A stretch of 64,000 nt of DNA from Eutreptiella sp. 'Long Island Sound 2002' (GCA_964036045.1 OZ038382.1:150734961-150798960), one strand, 5' to 3'. Counted from the stretch's first letter, positions 43,995 through 55,690 are shown. Made by a program: numbers and translations. Notes: a model not told the origin generated them from the letters alone.

Positions 43995-45116
43995 TTTCCG
44001 TGTTTGCTGGTTTGTTTGTAATATCTAATATCAAATAGCTAAAAGGCCCAAGTGTGTCACTTAATTCAGGCTTGCAAACTCGCAATTTATGGTACATATT
44101 ATGACACGAAGACTGCTCTCAGCAGGTTTGACCGATAGAGATCAACAACCTTGTTTCGCATCGATGAAAAAGATGTGAGCATCGTTGTTGAGTATCCTGC
44201 TTCTGGCCTCTACATGGCAAACTTTCTTTTTTTGCTGAGACATAGGGCCAAAAAATGTCCCCCTCAATCCCTTGTGACTTCTGTCGGATCGCAATCAACG
44301 TAGTGCACCCTCCGTTCGGGAGTTTTTGGTCATCATGCCACAGCGGAGATCCTAGAACAGCCATGTTGTGGTCCGCCGTGCACATTGTGAGTGAGACACG
44401 GAGAGGGGCACGGGTGAATCCGGCTGCGGTTTTTGTTACCGGTCGACGCGTAACTGTGAGCAACGTCCCAACGCGCTGTTTTAAGATGTCACAAAGTTCA
44501 AGTGCAGCCTGACCACGAGAGGTTCCGGAGTGGGCCCATCGTACTAGAGGAGCACGGCCTTGCACTATTCACCACATTTTCATCTTGGGGTCCTGGGGGC
44601 ATCAAGCTGAATGTCAGGCAACATATTGTTACATATATTGTCCAAGGGATGCAGCACTACATGTCTGTCAAAGACATTGGGTTAGTAAAGGGATGATCCT
44701 TTATCTAAAGTTGCATGGGTGAGGGGCGCCCATTTTTTATCTACGGGTAAACAAATGTAGAACGCGGATGCCCCAATTTTGTTCTGCGGTGCCCCTCCAT
44801 TGTAATGCAATACTTTTTTCCAATGAGTCTGTCATAGAATGGGGCTTGGGTTGTGCACCACACACTTGGTTAATCCACATCGAGCAAAATTTGTCTTGCA
44901 ATTTCATCACAACGTAGCACGCAGAACCTCTGAGCAAAGCGAACGCCTTGTAAAGGATTTGCTCTTCATTTGAAGAAAATGAATGAATGCTTTTTTTTAG
45001 CTGCATAACGGAAAGCACAATGGCCAAAGCTTCGTCGTAAAAGTCTACAAAGAGATGCGCGGAGCAACTAACCGACCCCAACGCCAGGGAACACATGCAG
45101 CGTCTCATCCATTACC
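43995..45116. other. Unique-looking flank, no supported gene
   Basis: Moderate GC, less repetitive than the surroundings. A minus-strand ORF at 44119-44565 (148 codons) has no recognisable motif and no homologue in the window, so it is not annotated as a gene. Confidence 0.5.
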
Positions 45117-46227
45117 ATGCCGTGCATGACCCAGACGTCCACTAACCCACTCCGCGCCCCGCACACGCCCCCCATCTCCATCCGCAGGCCTCCAAGACAC
45201 CACCACAGCGCCCCGAGGCCCATCTCTCACCCAAGAAGCCGGCCGGCACCGCCCAGTCCGGCCGAGCCCAACCAGGGCCAACCATGCATCGACGTGGACG
45301 CGCAAGACCCCAGCAGCCCATCCAACCCATCCCCCCCGGACCCGGGGCACCCCCCCCTCACACCGGCCACCATCCGCGACCCCGACCTCCTCCGAGCAAC
45401 CCTCCAAGACAGGGCCCCGACCACCCCCCTGGGCTGGTACCGCCTACAAGAGGACTGGACCAAGCTCACCGTCAAAGCCCTCCAGGACCTGACCACACCA
45501 GGCAGCGGCCTCCACGAGACCATCGTAGACCTTGTACTCTGGCGAGCCCGCAAACACACCCAGGGCCAGCACGTCTGGATCCCCCCCATCGAGTGAGGCC
45601 AGGCCCTGACGCACGACACCGGCATCAACGTCACGCGTCAAGGGACCGTACCCCTACGACGGGCCCCAGCGGAGACGAACCAGCCAGCGGACCCGAACCG
45701 CCCGGAGCAGTGGGAACAGGCCACCGCACCAACCCGCGACACCGCCCTCCGCGCCGCCAGCCTCCGCACCACAGACAACGACCTCCCCCCCCCACCTACA
45801 GACAGTGACCACCCCCTACCGGAGGTCTGGGTTAAAGTCCTCGAGCGCGGCCACTACTACGTGATAGCCGCTACGGCTACGTCCCCCGGCCCGCAATGGC
45901 TCATCCAAGGGACAGACACCATGTTCGCCCCAGAGACCGCCCCACCAGGGGCAGTAGGGGACCCCACCACCCAGCACAGCGTCCTCAGGGGCGTCCCCCA
46001 GCCAGGGGACAAGCCCCCAGCCCGCGCCCTGGCCCAAATCACCTCAGGGAAGGCGGGCTACCACCTGGGATTGGCCATGCTCTGCCTAACCCACTGGATC
46101 CAGCGCCGCTGGCCACCCACGGGGACCGTGCCCTGGGTTTGGGCCATCCCCACCGCCCACACACAAGTCGAGGCGGGCCCGGACACACGACCAAACCCCC
46201 CTACCCAGACCGCAGCAGTCCCTCAGG
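45117..46227 (+). pseudogene. Element X, part 1: N-terminal region and first half of a ULP1-like cysteine protease
   Basis: One frame broken by a TGA at 45594-45596 in the context HVWIPPIE-stop-GQAL. After a Pro/Arg-rich start comes a compact helical segment (PLGWYRLQEDWTKLTVKALQ, then LHETIVDLVLWRARKHTQG). The part 45820-45930 reads VWVKVLERGHYYVIAATATS then PQWLIQGTDTMFAP. This His and the Asp about 21 residues later, each beside a Trp and a beta strand, match the His/Asp half of the ULP1/C48 or adenain-type protease fold. ULP1-like domains remove SUMO or similar modifiers, or cleave polyproteins, and are frequent passengers in large DNA transposons. The catalytic Cys lies in the next frame, so a frameshift near 46200 splits the domain. 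Confidence 0.5.
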
Positions 46228-47725
46228 TGCGGGTACCACGCCATCCACAGGGTCCTGAACCGCGCGGGTCTTAGCCCAAAGCTAGCATACCCCCTTCCCA
46301 CCACTGACCAAGAGGTCCACCAGATACGCAAGCTCGTCTGCGAAATCCTGGCCGCGGCAGCAGAAGACGGCAAGCTTCTCCTCCAAACCGCCCGACCTAC
46401 AACTGGCCACGCAAGCGCGCCGCGGCGAGCGGACACATACACTGACACAGCACACCCCACCGCACAATCCCAGCCCATGCCCCCCCCCTCTCGCTGCTCA
46501 ACCGGAGACCCACACACGCCCACCATCGCGCGCACCCCCGGGCCCCGCGACACGGGCCTCCCCCACCCGCCCGAACACCAGCACACGCCCGCCACACACA
46601 CACCCACCGGACACCCCTCACCACCCCCCACACTCGACAACCCACACACACCCGCTGAGAGGAGCCCCGCGCCCCGCGGCACGCCCACCCCACCCAGTGG
46701 CCCGCCCACGCCCCCCGCACACACCCCAGAGGACCCAGGTCCACCCCCCCCGGCCCCTGAATGCAGCCCACGCGAACTGTTCCCTTCCGCGGACGCCAAC
46801 CCACACAACCTCGCACATTGCAGGACCCGGGCCCAGCCAAGCCCAGAAGGAGAAGGCCACAGCCCCGCGCCTCCCTCCCCCGCCGCTGCCGACCAGATCG
46901 GCCCGCCGGGCCGCCAGGTCACGACAGGCCCCCCCCAGCCGCCCGCCCCCAACCTACAGCCCGACGACATGCCCTCCATCCTCCCCGCCGTGGCCGCAGC
47001 AGAAGCCCCCCCCCAAAAGCCCGCCCGCATCACAGCCCAACCCGCGTCCACCACCTCCTCCTCATCCTCAGCCTCTTCCACCTCCTCCACCTCATCCTCC
47101 GACTTCTCCCTCCCCGCCGCCCTCATCCTCAAGGCCACGGCAAAAGTCAAAGCCGCGGCCGCACCCACCGACCCCCCAGCCCCCACACAGGCGACTCGGG
47201 CACCCCGGCAACGCACTGGGACGACCCCCGACCCGACATCGGCGCCCTCACACCTCCGGACAGAGGTACTCCTCAACCTGGAACCGGACCCCAACCCCAA
47301 ACCCGACCCCAAACCCAAGCCGGCGCCCACGCGAGCACACACAACACCACAAACGCAACGACACAAACCCAACCGACACCACCCCCACCCGGACCCTCAC
47401 CCAAGCCAGGACCCCCCACCCACCGCAACCCACGCCCCCCTCCCACCGGCACCCAACACCACCGCAGAGGCGGCCACCCAGCACGACCCCGTCCAAGCCC
47501 TCGTCCGCATCCCCGTCACCAAGCGCCCCGTCATCCATCCCCCACAAACCACCACCACCGCCGGCCAAACCGACTCAGGGACGTGGGAGCCCTCGACCAC
47601 CGTCACCGTCAAGCCCGGCCCCCGACCCGCCCCCCCTGCCCACCACATAGTGCAGCCCCGGGGACTGCCCACGATGCCCGACCCCCCACCCCCACAAGGG
47701 GGACCGGAAAACTCACAAGGGGTCC
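46228..47725 (+). pseudogene. Element X, part 2: catalytic-Cys half of the protease, then a proline-rich tract
   Basis: Reading resumes one frame over with RCGYHAIHRVLNRAGLSP (Cys codon at 46228-46230). This resembles the Cys block of ULP1-like proteases (Cys-Gly-aromatic-x-Ala). A helical tail follows (DQEVHQIRKLVCEILAAAAE, near 46310-46370). From about 46440 the sequence becomes Pro/Thr/Ser-rich for more than 1 kb, including a Ser run (SSSSSASSTSSTSSSD near 47060-47105) and an alternating Pro-Asp/Lys segment (PNPKPDPKPKP near 47290). In this tract two or three frames stay open because of composition, so the true frame is uncertain. The same frame runs on to 48183 but the SR-rich part lies in another. 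Confidence 0.45.
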
Positions 47726-49096
47726 ATGGGCCATCCGCAACACCAGCCCCACCACTACCCACAGCACCACCACCAGCGGCCCCACCACCACCACTACCAA
47801 CACCACCCCCACCACTACCACTGCCCACCGCCCTACCCCACCGGGCCACAACCCCCCGTGCACGAACAGCAGCAGCGAATGGGATGGCAGCCACCGAGCG
47901 CTCCACCCACATACCCCACCTACCGCCAGGGGCCACCCCCCCCGTACCATCCACCCCCCCCGTACCAGGAACCGTATCCGTATCCCCCCGGCCACCACGT
48001 CCACGCCGAAGGGGCCCCCCGGGCCCAACCCCGCCAAGGACAGTCACTCGACCCATACCACCAGCCGCTGCCGCCACCACACCCCTACGTGGCGGATCCA
48101 TGGACGACGGGGGACCCCCCCCCCCCCCCCCAGTACCAGGCGGCACCACGCGAAGCCCCCGAGGGGCCGCCGACGCCTCCTGACTGGCCCGACTCGAGCG
48201 ATGAGGCCCGGTCCCGCAAACGGCGGCGCTCCCGCTCCCCCCCCGCACGGCACACTCGCCCACGGCGCCCACACTCCCACCGCGCCTCAACCACCCACTC
48301 GCGCCGCTCCCGCTCCCCGAGGTGCCACCACGACCCCCCGAGACCCCGCTCCCGTCGCTCCGACTCCCCCGGGCACCACCACGAGCGCCACCGCCGCCCC
48401 ATGTCCACCTCCCCCTCTCCCCACCGGCCATACAAGACCCCCACCCCCAGTCCCCGCCACCACCACTCCCGCTCCCCCGGACGCCACCAAGCGCGCCTCC
48501 GCCGCCCCATGTCCACCTCCCCCTCCCGTTCCCCCCTCCGCCCGTACCCGTCCTCCACCCCCAGCCCCCGCCACCGCCGCTCCCGCTCCCCCAGGCACCG
48601 CCACCCCTGCCACCACCGCAGGTCCACGTCCTCCCCCCGCCGCTCCAGGACCCCGGGCACGGACCCCTCCCCCCCCCAGGCCCCCGCCCACCTCGCCTGG
48701 TGGTCTCCCCCCGCTCTGCAGGAGCTCGACCGCTGGGTGAAATGGACTGGGGGAGCGGGAAGGCACGAAGGGGTGCACATGGTGCATACCTTCGAGGTGG
48801 TGCGCACCCGCACCCCCGCAAACCCCAACGAGGCCGCCCCGGAGGCCATCATGCCGCAAGCGGCATGGGAGGCCCTCCTCCGCGATGCGGTCCAGGGCCT
48901 CCGCCCCCCCTACACCCCCCAAGCCCTCCGCCAGTGGCTTCAGGCCACCCACCCCCAGGCCTGGGCCGCCGGCACCCCCTCCACACCCCGCCCCTCCCGC
49001 CACCACCACGCCTGGAAGGGGCAGGACAAGGGCAAGGGAAGGGCAAGGGACACCAAGGAGCACTCAGGCAAGAGGGCACGGAGGGGCCCCAAGTGA
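47726..49096 (+). pseudogene. Element X, part 3: SR-rich region and conserved LAWW motif
   Basis: Third frame, 456 codons to the TGA at 49094-49096. Starts with His/Pro/Tyr-rich sequence (PPYQEPYPYPPGHHV), then an Arg/Ser region with many RS, SP and RRSRSP motifs (about 48200-48660), arranged as loose 30-60 residue repeats around RRPMSTSPS. Then HLAWWSPPALQELDRWVKW and a globular-looking C-terminal part (EGVHMVHTFEVVRTRT, then WEALLRDAVQGL and ALRQWLQATHPQAW), ending in a basic tail (KGQDKGKGRARDTKEH). SR-rich regions usually bind RNA or splicing proteins; here the role is unknown. The LAWW motif is shared with the minus-strand fragment at 24230-24290, which shows that this frame was once coding. 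A C17 run at 48115-48131 may be a frameshift site. Confidence 0.55.
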
Positions 49097-51475
49097 GGGC
49101 AGGCACTCACAAGGACAGGACGCCGGAAGAGACACCACATGGGGGCAGGAAACCAGCCAAGAACCAGGAAGGGGCGGGAGCGGGGACCAAGGCACGGAGG
49201 TAAAGGGCACCACGGCAGGTGCCACGACCCACACCCAGGAGGGGCATACCACGACAGGGGGAACCAGCGCCGCCCCACCCCCACCAAACACCCCACGACA
49301 CCCGGGGACGCACCTACCAACACACACCACCGAAGCAAGCATCGGACGCCGAGCGGATCACACCAGCGCACAGCCACCAGCCACCGGAAACCACACGGAG
49401 AATGGAGGGCACACCTACACGGGGAGAACGGGCCACACCCACAGAGGAAGCCGCAGGGAACGCCCTTGCACGGCGCACCACCACGCCCTCACCGCCAGGC
49501 GACGACCCTGGCCACCACAAGGGCCACCTCACAGGCACCGGAAGTGGACGAAGGCACGGCCACCGCGGCCAAGACTAGGGACCGAAAACCCCAGAGGACA
49601 CGGGACTAAGGCGAAGGCCCCCAGGGAGGGCAACCCCACGGACCGTCACGCAATCGACCTACCCGACCCACCAGCCCAAGCGGCACGCCCGAGCCCCCAC
49701 AGCACGGAATCAGCGAGACACCCACACCTAACCGCACCCCCCAGCCACCAGCAAGCCACACTCCGGCCCGCACTCCGCACCACGACACAGGCCAGGCTGA
49801 CCTCCACTGACCCACCGCGGCACCACACGGGACAACAGCACACCGCACCACAGCGCGCCACAGTGCAACGCGACACAGCACGACGCGACGCGACGCGGCA
49901 CAGAGCGGCACAACACGACACAACTGACCCTAACCTGAAGGACTAACCGAAGCCAGCCACCGCACACCCTGGAAGGCGCCGCACCAGCACGCCACACACC
50001 AGCACCGCAGGCCACACACGGGGCCACAGGGCGCCTGGCAACAACGGTGGCGGGCCACCCAGAAGATTAAAACCGACACCGCAGAGGGGAAAGGACACGA
50101 ACAACCCCAGCCCCCTAACCCAGAACCACAAGCAGCCGCCTGGCGCAGCCGCTCAGCCGGCAGAGCCAGGACCTAACCCGGCCAGAAGGGGCGCCGAGCC
50201 CACCGTGTACATAGCCCACCCGACCCATGGGGCCGGAACGCGGCCAAACAGAACGCAACTGAAAACAGCAGCCCGGAAGACAACACTGAATGCAGGCCAG
50301 TGCGTGCACCAGCCCAGGGAAGGCAGAGGGAGGAACAGGCAAGCCCCCCCCCCAAAAGAAAAAAAACGGAGGGGGGAGGGGGAAAAGGCGCGAAAACAGC
50401 CCACAGCCGCCAAACCGCCCGCCAACACCACCAGAGGCGGCCAAACGCCCCCCCCACAAGGCACCGAAGACAGGACCCCGAAAGAGGCACAGGGGGACCA
50501 CCGACCCATAACCGGCAACACCAACCCAGGAACAGCGGCCCACCGGGAAAAGGGACACCGAAACAAAAAAAAAACGAGAGCCACCAAGCCAGCCCGAAAG
50601 AAAGGGGATGGGGGGACAGGGACCACAAGGCCCGGGACAGGAACACCCAGAAAAAAAAAAAGAGAAAAAAAAAGCGCAAAAAACACACCCCGACAACCCA
50701 GCCAAGAAGGGCTGGGTACAGCCAAGACCCGGGCCCTGCACACACACACACACCGCACGCCGGAACCGGAAACGGCGGGGGGCAAGCGGGGCGCCCACGA
50801 AACCACACACGTCCCATAAGCAGGCCGACACAGAACCCCAACCACCAACACCACAGACAGCCGACACTAGAGGGACAACACCACAAATCGTGCCCAAACA
50901 CACCCATCCAAGACCCCAGCCAGGACTGGCTGGGTTAACAAAACCCACACCAAACCGCCAACGGGACCCAAACACAAACGCCACACAACAGTAGGAAACC
51001 CAGTGCCCACAGCCCGGGCACTGAGGCAGCCCGTGCCATGCAGGTGACCCGGCCAAACGAGATCCGGAGACCGGGGGTAAGGCTGCAACCTAAGGCCTGC
51101 GCTGCTGTGGGACTCGAGGCGGAGCGTGCGACACCCAAGCGCCTCGGAACCCTAGTACCAAGAACGTGCATGCATGCCTTGGGAACGGGATACGCCAGGA
51201 AGTCCGGTGAACCTCCAGGGTTCCGCTCAAAGGAGGGGACGTGCGCAAGCACGGGGGCACACCCTCCCGGCGAGACAAGCACGTCACGCTGGCGGCGAAC
51301 AGCCCTCCCGGTGTTGCCCGGGGCCGCTTTGTTGGGGGCCAGCAGTCAGGTCTAGCGGGATGTAAGCCGCCTCCCCTCTTCACGCGCCGAGCCTACTCCT
51401 GTTCGTCACAGGGGCGACGCCAGGGGGAACCATGGGGCGCCTCTCCACGACCGAGTGCACCTACCTACCTACCTC
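49097..51475 (+). other. CA-rich non-coding 3' region of element X, ending in (ACCT)n
   Basis: CA/CG-rich low-complexity DNA without a convincing gene. The last roughly 500 bases (50985-51475) are an inverted match to 20272-20790. The terminus is ACCTACCTACCTACCTCT (51459-51475), followed by different sequence (ACAAAGGAATG). Confidence 0.65.
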
Positions 51476-52010
51476 TACAAAGGAATGAAAACTGCATGAT
51501 TTATTTCTTTGCGATTCAAGGAGGCTACTATATAGAAGGGACCTTATCGACGAACACTCTTTTTTGTATTTTTACGTTTCAAAAGGTGCAAGCCGAACAA
51601 GATTATAACACAGAAAGTGATTGCACAGTTTTGAAGATACTACTTTGACAGAAATCCATCAAAATCTTAATTAAAATCGATCGAAATTCGTGAAATATGT
51701 CTTTTCAGAATTACGACATTAGAGCTCATCTTCAAATTTCTCAATCGGCTCTGAAAGGGGTTTTCTTCCCTTTTCTCTTACCTTGTCATTTGGCTTTTTT
51801 TTAGTGTACAAATATTAGGCTATTTCATGATGAAACACTGGTTTCTGTTCCTCCTTTGACGTATGTCCGGCTCTAAGGGGCACCGCGGCACACATCAACA
51901 ACACCATGACTGTGGAAACAAGATTCTTTACCACCGTTTGCTACCGCTACCACAGACAAGGACGAGGGGAATCTCAGCTACAACAACACAAAATTTGGGA
52001 ACCAACGGAG
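51476..52010. other. AT-richer flank including half of an older dispersed repeat
   Basis: No gene. Sequence from about 51860 (GGAAACAAGATTCTTT, later AAATTTGGGAAC and ACGGAG) is similar to 55770-55870. It forms the left half of a dispersed repeat split by the 52011-54662 insertion. Confidence 0.55.
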
Positions 52011-52015
52011 GGGGG

Positions 52016-52903
52016 TGAAGCGGTATGGGGTGCTTCACCCATACCCGCTGCACAGCCTGTGGCGCTCTTCGCCAGGCTGGATCAGGAATTTTCCTGTTGA
52101 TGTTACGGCATCTTGATTTCTGTGGGATCTCTGTAAAATACCCCAGAAATCGTCTTTTTTCGTCATTTTTGGGCTGGCGACGACAGTCGTCGCCTGCGCG
52201 ACGCAGCTCCAGATCGAGGATTTATTTCTCGATTTCTAAAGATTTTAGGCAATATTATTATTGTTTTATCGTTTTTAGAACTAAAAGATTATAGCGTGAC
52301 CTTTTTCGCGGCGTTCCGCGAAGGTCCATTTTTGCGAAGTTAAGCACGTTCACGCATTTTTCAAAAATTCCTGAGGCGATCACAGGAATCGCCCAGAAGC
52401 CCATGGCGTGGCCCAACAGTGGGCTTTTTCATATGTAGGTTGAATTGGCACAGAAACGCGTCGTGTCGGCTACGCGACGCGTTGGGGGGAGACGCGTGAA
52501 ATGAGTGTTTTTGACTCAAAAATCACTATATTTCATTGTTTTTCGCCCAAAAACCACTGTTTGGCCCAGTTTGGGCAGGATCTCAGTGGAGATCCTGATG
52601 GCGACGCCTCGTAGCCGTCAGATTTTCTGATGGCGGCGACGCCGCCGCCTTCATTTCGTCTTCTTTTTTATGCTATTTTATAGTATAGAATTGTTACATA
52701 TACATAATACTTGTCTACATGTTTATTATTGTCTACATATACCTTCATCTCTTGCCCAGGACGCCAGATTGTGTCATGGCCGAGGCAAGGATTCCAGAAA
52801 ACTTTGGAGATACCCAAATTCGAGTTCGCGTCTTGGATTTCATGGGTTTGGGGTTGCGCATGCCAAGGGAGGCTTGGAGGTTGCCCTCCCCCCAAACGCT
52901 TCA
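52016..52903 (+). repeat. 5' LTR of the 2.65 kb element
   Basis: 888 bp, TGAAGCGGTATGG ... CCCAAACGCTTCA. Preceded by five extra G (52011-52015), making the nine bases before it identical to the end of the polypurine tract. Confidence 0.9.
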
Positions 52904-53774
52904 AAAGTTTTTTGCCGACGCCAAGGCCACCAAGGGCGCGTAACGGCCTGCGGACGGCGACGACGCCCAGACTGCAGGAGTACGCGGATCGCTGATCGCT
53001 GTTCGCTGAGAAACTGCAGGAGCTAAGGTCCAGGGCATCAACATGATGAAGGAGGAATTCCTTGACTCCTACGATGGATAACACCATGGCTTCCCCATGG
53101 ACCCGATGGAGCCCCCAAGTCCATTCCGTCCTCTGGGCGACGACCACAGCGACGACGACGCCAGGTACCGAACCGCACAAGCAGGCGCGTTAATTTGTCG
53201 CCTTGGGTTGGTTGACCCTTTGGGAGGTCCCACCCTAAATCGGCGTGGGGCACCTTGGGTGGGAAATGACCCTAAATCCCCCAAATTAGGCGCGTTAATT
53301 CGTCGCCCTGGGTTGGGAATCGACCCTAAAAGGCACGAGGAATTCGTCGCCTTGGGCAGGAAATGGCCCTAAATTCAGGCGCGAGGAATTCGTTGCCTTG
53401 GGTTTGACCCTAAATAATTTTTTTGAATTTATTGAATTATTATGTTTCCATGCCCATGGAGAAAAAGGGCCCATATGTGCGCCTAAGCGCCATCAGCCAG
53501 GGCGGAAGGCCCTGCAGCGCCTCTGTTCATGTAACTACAGGCCACAAGGAGTGCCAGGGACCAGTGTGGACGCCTGGGGGGCAATTGCCCTATGAATATA
53601 TCAAGATGAAAAAAAAAATTTTACATGTGTGTGGCATGTAAATTACTTACGAAGCCCCCCCCCCCCCCCCACTGTTCTGATGAATCAGTTTTGAAACCAG
53701 GGCAGTGCAGGGGTCACAGCGCCTCCTTGGCCTTGCCTTCCTTTGGATATAGGCAAGGCTTCTAAGGAGGGGGG
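52904..53774 (+). other. Internal region of the 2.65 kb element
   Basis: Holds no pol-like ORF. Coding-like scraps are present (reading MMKEEFLDSYDG near 53043, and an acidic PSPFRPLGDDHSDDD near 53120), possibly a captured or relic gag. At 53185-53410 are about four imperfect repeats of CGCGTTAATTCGTCGCCTTG ... GACCCTAAA. A C16 run lies at 53655-53670. The polypurine tract AAGGAGGGGGG is at 53764-53774. Confidence 0.6.
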
Positions 53775-54662
53775 TGAAGCGGTATGGGGTGCTTCACCCA
53801 TACCCGCTGCACAGCCTGTGGCGCTCTTCGCCAGGCTGCATCAGGAATTTTCCTGTTGATGTTACGGCATCTTGATTTCTGTGGGATCTCTGTAAAATAC
53901 CCCAGAAATCGTCTTTTTTCGTCATTTTTGGGCTGGCGACGACAGTCGTCGCCTGCGCGACGCAGCTCCAGATCGAGGATTTATTTCTCGATTTCTAAAG
54001 ATTTTAGGCAATATTATTATTGTTTTATCGTTTTTAGAACTAAAAGAGTATAGCGTGACCTTTTTCGCGGCGTTCCGCGAAGGTCCATTTTTGCGAAGTT
54101 AAGCACGTTCACGCATTTTTCAAAAATTCCTGAGGCGATCACAGGAATCGCCCAGAAGCCCATGGCGTGGCCCAACAGTGGGCCTTTTCATATGTAGGTT
54201 GAATTGGCACAGAAACGCGTCGTGTCGGCTACGCGACGCGTTGGGGGGAGACGCGTGAAATGAGTGTTTTTGACTCAAAAATCACTATATTTCATTGTTT
54301 TTCGCCCAAAAACCACTGTTTGGCCCAGTTTGGGCAGGATCTCAGTGGAGATCCTGATGGCGACGCCTCGTAGCCGTCAGATTTTCTGATGGCGGCGACG
54401 CCGCCGCCTTCATTTCGTCTTCTTTTTTATGCTATTTTATAGTATAGAATTGTTACATATACATAATACTTGTCTACATGTTTATTATTGTCTACATATA
54501 CCTTCATCTCTTGCCCAGGACGCCAGATTGTGTCATGGCCGAGGCAAGGATTCCAGAAAACTTTGGAGATACCCAAATTCGAGTTCGCGTCTTGGATTTC
54601 ATGGGTTTGGGGTTGCGCATGACAAGGGAGGCTTGGAGGTTGCCCTCCCCCCGAACGCTTCA
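53775..54662 (+). repeat. 3' LTR of the 2.65 kb element
   Basis: 888 bp; differs from the 5' LTR at about five positions seen by eye (for example GGATCA/GCATCA, AGATTATAG/AGAGTATAG, ATGCCAAGG/ATGACAAGG). Confidence 0.9.
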
Positions 54663-55690
54663 GTACTCTTGAACCTGTCTATGTGTGGCTCATGCTTTGC
54701 AAGGTGTTTTTCTCCCGTTTGCCATTGGATATTGTCTATCTTGTTTAACATCCAGACTTGCTACAAACGGCTCGGTTTGTTATTTGCGCAGAAACATGAC
54801 TTGCTGCATTCTTGCCTAACTCCAAATTGGAATACTGCAGCATCTAGTAGAAACAAACCCATTGTGTTTCCGTTTGTGTTTATGGACGAGGCTTTTTTTA
54901 TCATTGGTGTCACACCTACGTGGAACCTACTACGGTTGGCCTCTATTGGCTATAATGCTGACGTTCCTTGGTGCCTATGCGACCGGTACATTGAGTAGAG
55001 TAGGTATATGACCGAGGATGCTTCATTTCTCGACCATGGTGCCGTATGGTGTGCTACAAATACTCGGTATTCTTTTGGAGGGCACGAACAAAGGTCGTAC
55101 TACGTTTTCTGTACTTGGAGGAAGTTCAGCTGTTGAGATCTGGATACAATGCGTTCGGACACTTCCCATGAAGATGTCCCAGCGCAAATACGCCATTTGT
55201 AATAGGCTATGGTATGCTTCAAAGTCCAACCATAATGTTTACGTGTAGACCATCGCTATGTCACGGCGGACCATCGTCACAGAACGTCCACACAAATTCT
55301 GCCAAGCAAAACGTTCGCAAGTGTTCTACACTCAAATGGTATGCAAAGCCACTGATCGGCATCACTTTGTACGTGCCCGGTACCATGAGGTGGTGGTCTT
55401 TCGCCATTTTATGTTTACGATCTTTCTCGCCCATTATACCACTGTCCCATTTTTGTGGCACGGTTTTCTGATGAGGAATAATTCTTTTGCACGGAAATCG
55501 TCCCAGCCACGGATGGTTGATATGGCAGATTGTCAAGGGCTCAAGTCGTGCGAGCGCACATGCTTACGAAGTCGGAGTCTCAGGCTGTGTGAATTGGCTT
55601 GAGTTTCTAGCTGTTTGTTTGATTTTATTGCAATTTCCATATATTAGTCGCAGCCTGAGTAATCCATGAAGCGATCGGACTTTTGCTCCG
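54663..55690. other. Right half of the interrupted dispersed repeat, then unique-looking DNA
   Basis: 54663-54850 (ACTCTTGAACCTG ... TTGCTACAAACGGCTCGG) matches 55865-56010. The rest has open frames on both strands without recognisable protein content. No gene is supported. Confidence 0.5.

Larger units (their letters stand above)
52011..54662 (+). mobile_element. 2.65 kb non-autonomous LTR retrotransposon
   Basis: Two 888 bp LTRs (52016-52903, 53775-54662) enclose 871 bp without a pol gene. The LTRs begin TGAAGCGGTA and end ACGCTTCA (seven-base inverted ends TGAAGCG/CGCTTCA). A polypurine tract precedes the 3' LTR. LTR ends, polypurine tract and the AAAG start of the internal region agree with the 17.5 kb element, suggesting that element (or a relative) supplied the enzymes. 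I count about five differences between the two LTRs, so this is the youngest insertion in the window. The interrupted sequence is visible uninterrupted at 55770-56030. Confidence 0.85.

Noticed and set aside
44119-44565. 148-codon minus-strand ORF
   Set aside because: No recognisable motif, no repeat or homologue in the window, and such a length is expected by chance here.
46086-47372. Long minus-strand Gly/Val/Cys-rich ORF opposite element X
   Set aside because: Mirror image of the proline-rich plus-strand tract. The plus strand has protein-like motifs conserved with element Y.
20272-51475. A single 31 kb DNA transposon with terminal inverted repeats
   Set aside because: Each inverted end is the 3' side of its own LAWW-coding segment, so two oppositely oriented copies explain it. 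I see no transposase and no flanking target duplication. Left open as a test in the findings.
54429-54998. 189-codon ORF crossing 54662
   Set aside because: It spans the border between the 3' LTR and the host repeat, so it cannot be an original gene.
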